Source: Galaxea fascicularis
Lineage: Eukaryota > Cnidaria > Anthozoa > Scleractinia > Euphylliidae
Assembly (NCBI GenBank): GCA_948470475.1
Contig: OX419344.1
Location: forward strand, 14,997,276-15,061,275
Length of the DNA: 64,000 bases
Reading direction: 5' to 3'
The first letter of the stretch is position 1. Each line of letters opens with the position of its first letter. The position numbers and the translations under genes are program-made. Positions 1 through 12,864 of this stretch are shown here, in pieces. Under the pieces are notes generated by a model that saw nothing but the letters and a program-made list of their open reading frames with translations, was not told the origin of the DNA and did no database searches.

Positions 1-304
1 TTTATTATGTCAAAAAAAGTTTTATAACTTGTTAACCAATTAGTGGGCATTTGTTTGATACCTTTGTACAGGTTATCTCACATAAAGATTGGCAGGAATG
101 ATCCACCAGAGTAAAAGTACTGGAAAGTGCTGGTAACCAGTGTATGCCATCTTAACACACAGATTGGAGTTTCCCAGCTAATAATGAAGATGTCAGTGGA
201 AATTTACATCACTTAGCAGGCACAAAATAAATTAATTTGAATAGAATTGGATTAATAATCATTCTCCTTGAAAGAGATCAAGAAAGGAAAGGAACTGTTC
301 TTAC

Positions 305-3300
305 CTTGATGATTTTATCACCAACTTGTACACCTGTGCGGTGAGCTGCTCCACCTGACAGAGAATGTATTGCACAACCAGTTATTTCAATCACAGAGGC
401 AGTAGTATGACTAACCACATGAAATTTAACAAACTGTGTTACTTTAGGTAATGATCAACTTGGATAAGCTTTTAAAAGAGAAATTAACAGAAAAACATTA
501 CAAGGTGTTTCAACAACCTTGTGTCATCATTGTTGCAGGTGAGAAGCTTGAGAAATTCTTTTCAAGACACTGCTTTTAGTTTGTCTAAAGAAGTACTGAC
601 TTCCTTTTTACTGTTTTTAAGTACTGTCTGCACCAGAAGCTCATGCCTTTGACTAATTAGGCACATGACAAGTTTGCATGGTCAAACAAATAAGATTTTA
701 TGACAAAAAAGTTTTTTCCCTCCCCCTCCACTTCTCATACCAAGAAAACTAGGTTCAATGAATATGAACATGCAGTCACTGAGAGGAGGACGAGGATATT
801 TGAGCACATCTTTTACAGAATTACGCAGAATAGAAGGTATTTGAAAAAAGGTGTTTGGCGGGAATTTTTTGTTAAGCAGCTCACATATAGTTACAGTAGC
901 AAGCAAAATTAAAGGAAGTTGAAAGTTGTCTCACAAAAGCAGGTTTGTCAAAATGCATTGACAGCCAGCAATATCACTAGCAATGATTCGTCCGTACTAT
1001 GGGTATCTCACCATGTGAAGCACAAAACCAAAGAAAGCTCAAGACCACTCTACTAGAATTTGCATCACCACAACCAGTTGCAAAATTGTTGAGACATTCG
1101 CAATCAAAAACATTTTTTCTTTCTCTAAAACGCACTTGCAAGAAATCTGTGAGATACAATGCACACCCCCTCCCTCTCCCCCTTTCAATGTTGTTCCTCA
1201 AAGTTTCAAGCACAGTGTTGCACTGTTGGAAACTTTGATAAGAGGGGGAGGAGGAGGGAAAGCCGAAGATCATGGAAACATCATTAAAGGCCAAATGACA
1301 TACAGTGTCTCAAGTATTTTTGCAACTCGTTGCAGCACCAGCTCACCAACAAATCGTTCCTGAGACACAGAATCTGGCAGAGAGACACAGAACAGAAGAA
1401 GAAGATAAAGACGTATGCAGACCAAAAGCTAGGTGCAAAAGAGAGCAAGATCAAGCTGGGAGACACAGCTCTGATCAAGCAACCAAAGACCAACAAGCTA
1501 AGTACCCCATTTAGTCCAGTACCTCTTGTAGCTGAAGAGAAAAAAGGATCTATGGTTACCACAAGCGACGGATGCAAGACCATAACATGCAATTCATTGA
1601 TGTTCAAAGTCGTCCCCAGCAATATCAAGGACACTGGAAAACTTGAAGAAGAGGTAGACAAACATTTGTCGACAGATCTCATACCACAAGATGTTTCGAC
1701 ACTAGACAAGGAGTCCAGTTCTCCAACCCCTACAACAGGCCCGCGACAGTCACAAAGGCAGACAAGGCCTCCTGCAAGACTCGCAGACTATGTTCTACTT
1801 GTCCACGAGAACTAGAAACTTGAAGCATGCAGTTGATTTTGCTTGTTTTTTTGCTAATACAGACAAGTCATTTATATCATTTTAATTAGGTGTATCCAAA
1901 TTTCACCAGCAAGAAGGGGAGAGATGTAGTGTTTCTAGACCTGTCAGTCCTTTATGTAAATGACCCACATGGTCTCCAAGAGAGCTGCTGTTTTTGTATC
2001 TAGTCATCATGTCTGTTTGAGTTAATGTCGTTGTGGCCGAACGAAATGCCAAAGAATTCTGATAACAAACAAACGATATATTACAACTTGCCTAGAGCCT
2101 CTTTCTTATTATTTGTTGCTTACTTTTAACAATAAATCCGCAATGGAAGCCGAACGAACCACCAAAAATGAACACAGAAAGCTATTTATATATGCACTAC
2201 TAGAAAGGTGAAAATTGCACGCCTGTAACAAACATTACGTAACGGAACAAAGAAAGTCGTAAAGTGTACGATAAGGTGCAAAGGAATATGCAAAAATAAT
2301 GAAAATAAAACAAAGTGCAAAACGTAAATTGTGTCTTTTGTTCACATTGTGTTCAAACAAGTGGTTTTCGAGTGTTTATTTAAGTGTAAACACCCCAGAA
2401 ACATGCCCAATTTAAGTCACTAAGAGACTCACAGTTTGCTTGTACTGCTTTTGTGTAGCTTTACTCAAGGCGAAAATTAAATGCCTTTGCTTTTCAGCTG
2501 TAAATGGAGGCTTATCTGAATAACCTTTTTATTTTAAAAAAAAAAACATGAAAATTAATTGCTTCGGTTTTCTGTATTGAACCGTGAACAATTGGGCAAT
2601 TCCAGAAAATATCCATACCCAACCACGGAGGGCTTCCATGTTTTAACCCCCCCTTGCCTTCGGAAATTCCAGAATGCGTTACCCCCCCATGCCCTCGGAA
2701 TTCCATAATTGTGAACCCCCCCCCTACCCTTCGGAATTTCCGGGGTTTTTTGGGAGGTACATTTTCGACTTGGCAACGTTTATATGAACAAACGAACATG
2801 AATTTATGCCTCCCAAAGGCTGTGATCTAGCGGCGCCAGGTGACAAGCTTTACTCTTCAGCGACAAGAATAACCTACCGCGTGTGGCCAGGCTGTGCAAC
2901 CTTTTTTTTTAAAGTCTAAATTTGGCTATAAAAAAACACCACTTACGGTAATTTTCATCCTCTTTGTGTTTACAAAGCAAAATAGCTCAAAAGACTGTTA
3001 AAATTTCTCGGCGGTTGAAAAGGTTAAAAATACCATCGAGCCCTCGATCTTTCCTCGTTGGGACCCTTCATATGTCATGTAGTGTGCACGAAAAGTCTTA
3101 ATTTGGCTTTGTTTTCTTGTGTTGTTTTGACGTTCACAAAGCAAAATAGCTCGAAAGACGGTTAAAATCTTTTGGTCGATTGCTGTCTGGTAGTCCGAAT
3201 GTAAAATTATCTGACAGGCGTTCCTTGGAAGCGAGGGACAGGTGCGAGTTTTTTTGCCGTTTATCGGGCGGGAGACGGGAGTATCAAGAAATTGCACGCG

Positions 3301-6300
3301 GTAAATTAGGTACATTTTCAGACTTTATTCACTTGACAAGAAATTCATCAAGGTAAATGTGAAACCCACGTTTTACTGTTCACTTCTACGTGTCTGATCA
3401 ATCGATGCTTGTCTTCTGCTTCCGCGATCATATGTTCATGGTTTATTTACGAACTGCAAAAGTCGACAACAATAGTGTTTTCAAGGAACTCACTCTACTC
3501 TTTCTACTCTAGAAATCCCACCCGTGAAACCCCCCCCCATGCCTTCGGATATTTTCCAATTGTAAATGCCCCCCCATTCCTTCAGAATTCCAGTTCAAAG
3601 AACCCCCCCTCCCCTTCGGAAATCCTAAAAGCCGTCCGTGGTATAGGTATGGATATTTTCTGGAATGGCCCATTGCACTGACTGTCGTGCTACAAACTTG
3701 TGTGTTTGCCGCCAATCAAACCAACAATTTCACTGTTTATTGAATGATGAATAATTGGATAGCTGGCATGTGTTCGAAACCAGTGTGCCATTGATCAAAC
3801 CAATGATTTCACACAAATCGAACAAACAAAACATGATATGAAAATTTACATTGCTTTGGTTTCGTCTTGAACCACGAACAACTGTACAGATTGTCATGCT
3901 ACAAACTTATGTGTTTGCCACCAATTATTGAACCAACATTTCACTGTTTATTGAAGCGTGGATAATTAGATAGCTACCGTGTGCTTGAAACCAGTGTTCC
4001 ATCAATGAAACCAATGAGTTCACCAGCTTATTGAACAATGTTTATAATACTATTACTGATTGTTTACATTTCCACTTCCATTTCCATTTATTCAGTTGAA
4101 TGTGTGAAAAGATTCTGACTGTGGGTGACCATTCAAATTTAGTGTCAACCAACACATCCCGCAATCCCAATAGGCTTCTTGTTTGAGGTAACCAGCAGCA
4201 GTTGCAGTGAGCAAACGCAGGCCAGCTGATGAGATTCCATATTGAACCAATCCAATATTGAAACCAGAGCAGGCACTGTGTCTGTCAGGTTCACATCTTT
4301 CCTGCTTTCCCACCATATTTAAAATTAAACTGTCAGGCCTGGTTTGCTTACAATGAATGGACAAAGTTCTCACTTCTACTAAACAGTGCATAATCCAACT
4401 AGAGTCAAAGCAAAAACTATCCAAAGTGTCGAGAGAGCAAAGCAGTTTCACACTATGCTTGAGCTCGAAGACTGACAGGTAAGTCACGCAGCCATTCTCT
4501 CTTCTGTAACCATTATTTTTGGTAGTTGTGGATCTTGGTCATCCATAAATACTACTGAACTCTTTCTTTGATAAATAAATCAATATATGAAAACTATATC
4601 TCTGTAATATAACTATGATACGAGTATGAAAAGCCTTTCCACTAGTGAGTTCTCGCAAAGGAAGTAGCTGTCATCACGCAGTAATTATAGCGAGCGAGGT
4701 GTCGTTGCTAGGTGAAGGCGTCAAGTCACGCTCTGATTGGTTTCGCGGGAAAAATAGGTCAACCAAAAAGGTCAATTTCACCGTATATGGGAGAGTATTC
4801 TGTGTTTCACCGCTGGAAATAGATACTGTGGATACAGAAAACATGCCTGCCATCAAACAAGGCACGAAGCGAGAGGAAATGAGACTTTTTCTGAAATTTA
4901 TGGCCAATTTACAGCTACAACAGTCAAATAAGCCGTGATAGGACGCTATATTTTTTAATCATACTTCGCAACGATATATCGTCTGGATTTCAAACTTTGC
5001 AGGGCAAAAGTATATAGAAAAACGAAACTTTACACCACAGTCCCCGCTCTGGAGTGAAATACTTCCCGAGTCATGGAACCTCACATCTCATCGAGGTAAA
5101 CTTTTAAAATTTTGGACATAAAAATGTGACAATTCAAAATGAAAATGGGGACTGTGGTGAAAACTTGAGTCTTTGCTTATATTAGTTGCATACCAAAGAT
5201 TACCGTGATATGATAAATCCCAGTTCAGTTTTGAGACTTTAGGTGATTTGAGGAGTGCTTGACCACGCCCCTTATCCTCCTGAATTCCACACATTCCTTA
5301 ACAGGTGTCTCCCCCCTGAATATTTTTTCTCAAACTATGAGGATTGAAAAACAACTGATGGTAAAGTGACCTTGCCACCGTTTATTGTACTGTTAAAATA
5401 TAGCTGGCAAACCTAGCCAAATTTGGCCAATTTAGCCTCCAGGAATACCTTAATGTACTTTCTTTACGACGTAGGCATTTTATAGTAAGGGTACACAAGG
5501 GTACTAGTTCATGGCAACTGCCAGCATGTTGTGAAACTACAAGAATGATTTGTAAAGAATTATCAAAATATTTGATAAAGATATCTCATGATCAGTAGAA
5601 AGATGTTTTCTCAATGTTTTCTCAAAAAAGCTCAAAATCTTCATTTGTAAGGTGTCTGGTCGTGCAAAAAAAGTCTAAGATGGCTGACCTATGGTGGCTC
5701 TCTCCCAAGCCCCTTTTGAGTGAATGGAAGCAAAGACACAATGCCAAGATGGTGTCGGTTTTGCAAGTCAATTGTACGGTACCCTTACAATACCCCTATG
5801 ATATGGATTGCAAGTCCTCGGGTTTAAATTACTCAAGCTGTGGAAACTAGCTCCTGATGACGCTTTGGACAAAGAACTTCAAAGAGAACTACAAAGAGTT
5901 GTTGTTAATTCATTTTTCCACAGAACTAACTAGTCCAGGGGCTAGTGGGTGCATATTTTTACTAGCCCAGCATGAAGTTCTACTGGTCTCGGGCTAGTGG
6001 ACTAGCATTAGTGTCAAGCACTGTTTCCAACAGGTTATGGCAAATTGCTGATTTACCAAATCTGCCCAATGGTTGCAAAAGAATTTGCCAACCTGGAGAA
6101 ACAGTCCTTAGCTGAACCTACACTCTTTGTTATCTCTTCCCTGAATTCTCTAATTGCAGACCAAATAAATTTGTGCGAGAGGATGGGAATCAAAGCTTGA
6201 TTAACATATTTTGACAGTGAGGTTGATCTAGGCTTGGTTATTTTTGTGTTGAAGCATGCTCAGTAGGAAATCTCTAAGCCGCTCACAAAGTCTCCTTCCT

Positions 6301-8760
6301 CTTCCTGATTTTTCTGGGACAATCAAAGGAGACTCTGCTCACAGGGTATACTGGCCATGGTGTGACCACCTAAAAACAACTGCTGTATCTTACAAACCTT
6401 CTTTCACAGACTGGACATAAACTGGATTGTCTCCGGTAACAGTCAGCCCATAACCTTTCTCATCACGCTGGATTATGACACAGTGTTGGATCAAGTGCTG
6501 GCCTAAATAAAATTCAAATTAAGTATTACTTTCAATGTTGATGTATACAGTTAATGTGAAACGATAACTTCACATTTGTTACAACATCACTTTTCTTAAG
6601 TTTCAATCTGGCAATGTATATGTTGTGGTTCACTTTTATCCTTGGTTTAAAAATGTTTCTCCCTTTGTTTTTGGGTATGGTAAGGTATGATAATTAGTTA
6701 GAAACAAAGGAAGAAAAATTTTAAACCAAGGATGAAATTGAACCACATTATATATCTTGTTGCGAATCAATAATTATGCTAACACTCACCCAAAATAGCT
6801 TTCACCCACCCAAAGATGGCTTAAAGCATGCATTGCAGACCTGTATTTCCCAGACTATTACATCCCACACATGATGCCCAATGCTAAAATACACCTCCTT
6901 GATACATTTTATACCCCTACACTAAAACTGTAAGTGGAGAGGTTGCCTTGATAGCTGACCAATTAAAATATTCTGGAAGTTACTAATTTTGTTGCTTATA
7001 GTGGAATTTTGCTGCCTGTTTTAAACCTAATATAGCTAATGAGGAACATGCAGTATACTAGTTCAAAATGGAACTGGAAGGCTGTTTACCACATAAACTG
7101 TTTCACGTTGGGTCCTGGGGCCCGTTTCTTGAAAGTCCTGAAACTTTTAAGGGCCTATTTCAGGTGCCATAATTTCCTTCATACCTCAAAAATGAAGATG
7201 TTTCCAGGCATTAAATTTTGCAACAAATTTGCCCTTTTGTATCTTGACATCACAGTAAAAAAAAACAGCTTTATAGAATAAGTACTTTGCAGTTTTAGAA
7301 ATGGCTTTTTGGGCCCAAAATGTTTTCGGGACTTTCGACAAATGGGTCCGTGACCTTTTTCAAAAACAAAAACAAACAATAAACAGCTTACTAACTTTAC
7401 CACAAAAGTTGGGATTCCCAACCACTTTTTTTAAATATTTTTTCCTACTTCAGCAGTTATTGACAACTCTGATAAAGACCACCACTCTTCATTGATCGAT
7501 ACTCCACTTGGTACAATAATAATTAATAAATATAATAATAATAAATATGTATTTTTCTATGCAAATTCAACATAAGTTTTCAAATGCACCTCACAAATGA
7601 AGTTTTACAATTCTAAATCAACTCAAGTCAAGTAATATATTGGTTTCTGGGGAGAAGGGATAACCAGAGTACCTGGAGAAAAACCTCTCAGAGCAGAGTA
7701 GAGAACCAACAAACTCAGCTCAGTTATCACGCTGAGTCCAGGAATCAAACTCAGGACACAATGGTAGAAGGCGAGTGCTCTGGCCACTCTGCCAACCTTG
7801 CTCCCCAGAAAGACTTACAGTAGATCAAGTGTATGCTGATTTTTTTTCCAGTACTGCATAAACAAGTCTTTCCAGCTTTCCACTTTTGAAATGACTGTGT
7901 TCCTTTGCTGAGTGCTGGCTGGCTCACCATACAAAGAAGCACCAAAACAGTACTTGCAGATAAAAATTTGAAACTGCTTCTCATGGATGATTGGAGGAGG
8001 GCTATTTTGTGAGCTCTGCTTGACTCTAAGAGAATTCTAAGGCTGGCCACTATATGTTTCACGTCATCACAATAAATATTACCACACGGACAACTATTAT
8101 TTTAACTAGCAGTTTCTAATGTCCCACTTTCACTTCTTTCTAGGTAATCAAAAAATACAAGACATGCTGTATGTTGCCTTCCTCAAATCAGTTTATTTAA
8201 CAATTTCCTTCCTAGGCCAAACTCAAGCTTAGAACTCTGTTTAAAATCTGGTACTTGTAAAAGAAGAGAAGTAAAAAGAGATGAATAAATAGAAATAGGT
8301 GTTAAATAACTGTTACTGATTTGTGTTTTTGGAAGTCATCGAGATGTTTACTAACAAAACATGAAAACGAGTAAAGGAGGCCAGGTGTAATGTAATTTTC
8401 TCAATTGATGACAGATAAGCTTATGTTTCTAAAAAGACAAGAGGCTTTTATCGTAAACATGCAATTTTACATAAATTTTAGAGACGATAAACTAGAGCAA
8501 AAAGACAGAATTAACCTTCAAACTCGATCGATTTTCCTGTTTATCCCTTGAGACAAAACAGACCGATAAACAATGGATGGATTTCAAAACGAGCACACTA
8601 TTGACAAACTAGCAATTATTACGAACAAGAGCAGTTTAATCTTGATGCATTCAGAGAATAACTCAAAATCTCAAAATGTTTAAAATAATCACTGCACAAA
8701 GATGCGGTAAGTTTAATTTCATGACTTTTTCTTACCGTCTTGATTTTCAGCTAGTTCCAT
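305..8760 (-). CDS. ARHGEF12-like: PDZ-domain RhoGEF, 5' part (ARHGEF11/12-like), three exons
   Basis: Three minus-strand exons join without phase conflict: 8760..8736 (start codon, 25 nt), 6502..6398 (105 nt) and 354..305 (50 nt), 60 codons in all. All junctions are GT-AG. The peptide opens with MELAENQDG and runs into a PDZ domain: CVIIQRDEKGYGLTVTGDNP (beta1-beta2 with the carboxylate loop), VYVQSVKEGGAAHR, then TGVQVGDKIIK. This order and spacing is typical of the N-terminal PDZ of PDZ-RhoGEF/LARG, which in animals binds plexin-B and other receptor tails and links G12/13 signalling to RhoA. The RGS-like, DH and PH domains would lie beyond position 1. An in-frame TGA sits 24 nt upstream of the ATG, and the start context has A at -3 and G at +4. 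The PDZ assignment is firm; the ARHGEF11/12 name is recalled similarity. Confidence 0.72.
1375..1815 (+). pseudogene. Gypsy-type retrotransposon integrase C-terminus, truncated
   Basis: This open stretch encodes the end of a Ty3/Gypsy Pol polyprotein. The GDTALIKQPKTNKLSTPF segment is the SH3-like C-terminal part of integrase, followed by a tail with TCNSLMFKVVP and a basic RQSQRQTRPPARLADYV ending. It stops at 1815, about 110 bp before an LTR-like sequence. No integrase core, reverse transcriptase or gag is recognisable upstream, so this is a 5'-truncated copy. The family assignment rests on recalled similarity to metazoan Gypsy elements. Confidence 0.7.
1925..2085 (+). mobile_element. Gypsy 3' LTR
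   Basis: A purine tract (AAGAAGGGGAGAGA, 1911-1924) directly precedes a segment beginning TGTAGTG. A matching TACA end occurs at 2082-2085, giving TGTA/TACA inverted termini. Position after the Pol stop and the purine tract fits a 3' LTR. The 3' boundary is uncertain and could extend to about 2132. No 5' LTR is seen in the window. Confidence 0.5.
2545..4032. repeat. Tandem duplication of about 190-210 bp units, one split by a transposon
   Basis: Segments starting near 2545 (interrupted by the element at 2594-3671, resuming at 3672) and near 3828 share the same order of blocks: CATGA..AAAATT..A, GAACCRYGAACAA, GTGCTACAAACTTRTGTGTT, TCACTGTTTATTGAA and CAATGA with TTCAC. Apart from the insertion the copies are collinear with scattered substitutions. 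Confidence 0.6.
2594..3671. mobile_element. Harbinger-like non-autonomous transposon, 1078 bp
   Basis: The ends are inverted repeats: GGGCAATTCCAGAAAATATC on the left and GGGCCATTCCAGAAAATATC read inward on the right. They are flanked by ATT at 2591-2593 and 3672-3674, a 3-bp target duplication. Each arm carries three subterminal motifs made of a 6-9 nt C-run followed by CCTTCGGAAT-like sequence. The interior has a diverged direct repeat (about 2910-3005 and 3095-3170, with ACAAAGCAAAATAGCTC). No transposase ORF is present. A neighbouring tandem unit at 3871-3900 is an unoccupied version of the insertion site. The 3-bp duplication and GGGC termini suggest PIF/Harbinger. Confidence 0.75.
6619..6753. 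mobile_element. Fold-back MITE, about 135 bp
   Basis: Both ends carry TGTGGTTCA(C/A)TTTTATCCTTGG-like sequence in inverted orientation, with arms of about 50 bp. The element lies in the first large intron upstream of RhoGEF exon 2. A second, more diverged copy is at 48593-48722. Confidence 0.55.
7115..7350. mobile_element. MITE with GGGCCCGTTTC termini, copy 1
   Basis: The left end reads GGGGCCCGTTTCTTGAAAG and the right end is a diverged inverted version (CGGGACTTTCGACAAATGGG). Related copies occur at 45653-45890 and, partly, 51338-51497. The interior mentions the same ATTTTGCAACAAATTTG block in all copies. No coding capacity. Confidence 0.5.
7641..7809 (-). repeat. tRNA-derived SINE, family A, copy 1
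   Basis: Read on the minus strand, a tRNA-like head (diverged A box and B box regions) is followed by a body ending in CAGAAACCA. The same layout occurs at 14436-14598 and 41645-41813. This copy is the most diverged in the head region. Confidence 0.55.
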
Positions 8761-8775
8761 GTTTGAACCCTCGCG
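8761..8775. promoter_or_regulatory. Divergent start region, 15 bp between opposing ATGs
   Basis: Only 15 bp separate the RhoGEF start codon (minus, 8760) from a plus-strand ATG at 8776. Each ATG has an in-frame TGA shortly upstream (24 nt and 12 nt), so neither frame simply extends through the other. If both are used, the 5' UTRs must overlap and each promoter would lie inside the other gene's first exon or intron. Confidence 0.4.
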
Positions 8776-8841
8776 ATGGGGTCACCCTGGGAAGATATCA
8801 GAGCAGCAGTAAATGAAGATAGAGAGCACTTGCAATTTTTG
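8776..8841 (+). CDS. Candidate first coding exon of an unassigned divergent gene
   Basis: ATG at 8776 (G at +4) opens a 22-codon exon, MGSPWEDIRAAVNEDREHLQ then FL, ending phase 0 at a GTAACT donor. I do not recognise it. Possible downstream plus-strand exons are 10343-10380 (encodes DVTNEMALKVFE, donor GTATGG) and a short one from 10929 (VYGHKYN, then TAG). Exon 1 (phase 0) and the 10343 exon (needs phase 1) do not join directly, so at least one exon is missing from this model or the pieces are unrelated. Confidence 0.3.
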
Positions 8842-9906
8842 GTAACTCACATTTTAATCATTCACTCGTTGAGGGACCAAAAGCCGTCGAGTACGTAAGC
8901 ACAAAAACAGACACGCTCATAACATGCAAAAGAAATTCCAAACGCTGCATGCAACTCACTTTTGGACACAAGTGGGTCGATCTCTGAATCAGAAGCTTAT
9001 GAAATACTCCAGAGTGCGTTTATATCTCAGCTCAGCTGTGCTCGCGAACCACTAGTTACTCATTCTCAGGTGAAATCAAACCCCCGGTTTATGCAATAGG
9101 AGTATATTCCTCACTACGATGACAACTAATTTGTAACATCGGTGGACTTTCAAGGTGTCAAGGACAATTAAAGACGGAACACAACAAACCGGTACCCTAA
9201 CCTTTCTGCAGTATCAGCTTGAGGCGATAAACGACATGAATGGCATTCATTCTTTTACCGTCGATATATCGATTGTACCGCTGCAAAATCCCACAGAACC
9301 ATGCAAATTATCTTTGAAGATCCCACAAAGATGTTGAAAAGATCCACCAAACTCTTAAATTTTCGTGGTGTCCCGAGCCAAGTTTCTCTTTTCTAGTAAA
9401 GATTTGTGTATCCAGAGGAAATTTGACTTCCTTTGAAATAATGGCAACCAGCTTTGATATCAAGACGTCTCTTTGACTTCTTTCTGAGTACAGAGCAATT
9501 TGGCCCTGTTCACTCTGGCGTAATATGCGGTCGACACAAAATGATAGAGCAAAACAAATCTCCTAATTTTCCAGCCCTCTTACAACCAATATGGCTCTCG
9601 GATATTGTCGAGCTGAGCGCCCCTGATAAACACAGGACAGTTGAGGCGCCCCGCAGGTCCCGTGTTTGTCTCGCCAGTCGACCCAGGCGGTGTTGGACAC
9701 GACTCTCAAAGCATGCCGGGAGAAATTTCCGACAGCTCTCATTTTCGCCTGATCGCCGGACGGTAAACAACTCCGTCGAGGGAGAAGATAGTCAAGATAT
9801 GAGGACTGCTTCCCATGCTCAAAGAAATCTCCGAAGATGTACACATTAAATCGTTCGCGGGGAAAGTAGCAGCTATAAATGCTTACTGCTGGATGCATAA
9901 TGGGAG

Positions 9907-10041
9907 TATTTACTGCATGGAACAACTCGGGCAAACCGCACTTAATTTCGATCGTATTTACTGCATGGAACAACTCGGGCAAACCCCACTTAATTTCGAT
10001 CGTATTTACTGCATGGAACAATTCGCACTTAATTTCGATCG
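9907..10041. repeat. 48-bp minisatellite, nearly three copies
   Basis: The unit begins TTTACTGCATGGAACAACTC and ends TTAATTTCGATCGTA. Two full copies are followed by one with a 12-bp internal deletion. The period is a multiple of three, which keeps frames open on both strands; I do not read that as coding. Confidence 0.8.
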
Positions 10042-12821
10042 GCACTTTCTTCTTATTTGGAGTCTTATTGCTGACCAACAAGATACGCGCTATCGTGGTG
10101 TTTGATGGATTTTCGTCGAACACAAAAAGAGGAATCCACAAGGAAAAGGTGAGAATAATTCGAAAACAAAGCAATGTTGTGTTACTGTTTTTGAATCGAA
10201 AACTCGTGCAAAGCTTGAGTAATCGAGTCTCAGTCACTGTATTTTCTAATCAAAAGGAATCGTGACGAGTCTGCCAGTCAAGGGTTGGCCCTTTGGAGAC
10301 AAGGAGAGAAAGACAAGGCAAGGATTTTTTTTTTAAAAGCAGTGGATGTAACAAATGAAATGGCCCTGAAGGTGTTTGAGGTATGGATAAGTTTTAAAAT
10401 TCTTTTAGTTGTATTGGAGTAACTCTCTAAAGAACTGACAGACTCAATGTTGCCTTTTTTGAGTAAGTTTGATATCTTACACATGCATTAATTATTTGAA
10501 AGGTTCTTGTCATTACTTCTATAATTTAACTGTAAGCTAAGTTTATACATATTGAAGCATAATTCATTGCATTGCCTTGAATTTGAGTAAATGCATGCCA
10601 GAAAAATGTATTTTGATGTAATGTATTTGCATTGGTATTTTTCCATTGTCGCTGAGGTTATTTTTTTCTTATTTAGTCTTGCAGGGAGAAGAAAATTCAG
10701 TGTGTAGTTCCTGAACTTGGAAGGCTTCACTGATTTAGTGATATCAGAGGATTCTGACTTCTTGACACACTTAAATTCCAGGTGAACAAAATTTCAAAAC
10801 TAAAAACTCAGTTTATCTATTAAATGTACAGGGGGTGTAAATGTATAAACCGGCTTGGGTGCCAGAAATGTTTTTTTTTCTCGGAGACTGCACATGGAAG
10901 TAATTAAGGTTAATTTTTTTTATTGCAGGTTTATGGGCATAAATATAACTAGTAAATCTCAAGTAACTCTTGTTGAAAATTATCCATTGGACCGAAGTGT
11001 TGTTGTCAACAAAGTGGTGATCAAGTAATGATTTTAATATTACTGTAGCTACATTTTATGTTCATTACTTTGCCAGAAGCTGACACAACAGCACCTCCCA
11101 TTGTACCTCATATTGACTGTACCAATGCAATTGTTCAACTGAAGGTCATCAGTGTGGAACAAGGAACATTGCTATGGACTGTTCCATGTTTTCCATTTTT
11201 GACTATTGAGCGGAGGAAGACAAAATCAGCCAGACAGAATGGAGTTCTACAAAAGGCGATTATGATTTTAAGAGCATGCAATGAAATCTGGACTTCTCAA
11301 GTTAAAGACACGGTTATGTAACCTTGACCACATCATGCTTTCTTGAGATGAAAATAAAAAATAAATGACCATAGAAGTGTTGAATCTGTTTACATTTCCT
11401 CATGTGAGGTTGATTGCTTAAGTGAACAAAGTACAGGAGACAGTGATGATGAGGGAGACCCTGAGTCAGACAGGAGAGACTCAGGAGGCCTTAGTGCTAC
11501 ATACCCTCCCATTTAAGGTTATGGGGGTTGCACACATATTAAACCAGACAATATGTTTAAATTATGCAAATGCAATTAGTGTTTTTATTGACTATGGACT
11601 TGGATTCAAACAAGTTGGCTACATTGGCCAAGAACTAACTAAATTAAATTCATCCATCCTCTTATCCAGCAAGGCAGGCTACAGTACGCCTCTGTTCATG
11701 ACATGAAATTTTTAACAGCATGGGCCAAATCAGGGTATTTTATGACATTGCAACTTGCATTTGAAGGGGAATAGCCATCCCAAGTTTTAAGAGCTAGTAA
11801 AACCATTCAGTAGCCTGTCAAAATATTGTTACATTTGATTTTTCTTGGTCAAAGCATCCCTGTATGGATGATCTGCATACAGTGTATATGTGCATTTCTT
11901 TGGCGGTTAGTTGGGAGTGCCTCCACTTGAGGGCCAAAAGGCCGCTTTGAGGACATGCCGAAGAACTGGATCACATAAACACTAAAAACAAATAGCAGGA
12001 AAGCATTACAACATAATACAACAATAATACATACTCTTATAGTAATAAAACTTCTACAGGAATCACACCATCAACTCCCGCGAAATGCCGTGAAATTGAG
12101 GAGAATATGTGACAAATTACGAAAAAGCCCAAACTTCAAGGCAGATTTTCATCGTTAAAATGGCGGGGCCCGCCTGGGCCCGCCGCACGTTTCTTAAAGA
12201 TCAACTATCGAACTAAAGTTATGTGCAAAAATAATCCCCGATACTGACCCTCGATTGTCGAAAATCGAACAAATGATTGTCCATGTCAAACGCGTGTGCG
12301 TGACAACCGTTTTCAATTCAACAAGATTTCCATCGACTAGTTTTAATACAAAAAATGCTTACCTGAATTTAAAACTTGAACAATAACTGGCCCATATATT
12401 AAACTTGAAGCTCCCAGAAAATATTCCTTTCTTTCTTTACATCAATGTTGAAATCGGTCAAAGACGATGAACCATTCATGACATTCCGAGACGAAAGTGT
12501 CTGCCATTGCTTCTGCAAAGGCGACATTATGATTGGCCGAATAATGTCACGTGAACCGTGTCCAACACCGCCTGCAGTCGACCCGTACCTCACTGCCACA
12601 CAGGTGGAGAGTTCCTGCTTTTGCAAAAATCTTGATGAAAAAAAAAAAAGAAGACAATTAAAGAAAACTTTCATGCAGAAGAAAACTGCCAGAAAAGTCC
12701 CAAAACTATGTCATATACCCCGTAGATTCCCGGCCAAATCTCCAGATTCCAGGTAGATTTTGTTTTTCTCCTAAAACAGAGCATGGTAGAGCACAGGCAG
12801 CCCAAACGTGGTGGTGTCATC

Positions 12822-12864
12822 AATGGTCACTGTCCATCCTTTATTTAGAATGGACAGTGACCTG
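12822..12864. repeat. Short perfect hairpin
   Basis: GGTCACTGTCCAT and ATGGACAGTGACC form 13-bp perfect arms around a loop of about a dozen bases. Confidence 0.6.

Noticed and set aside
305..433. Longer version of RhoGEF exon 3 starting at 433
   Set aside because: It is open in frame, but the acceptor at 355 gives the correct phase with exon 2 and the expected PDZ continuity, so the shorter exon is preferred.
4092..4487. 131-codon minus-strand frame
   Set aside because: No recognisable domain, signal or splice context; composition is unremarkable.
9563..10237. A 224-codon minus-strand frame
   Set aside because: It spans the 48-bp minisatellite and has no recognisable domain; an open frame is expected from the repeat period.
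11058..11321. 87-codon plus-strand frame followed by AATAAA-like sequence
   Set aside because: Protein-like in places, but no domain, no clear join to the exon at 8776 and an AT-rich 3' end that would supply AATAAA by chance.
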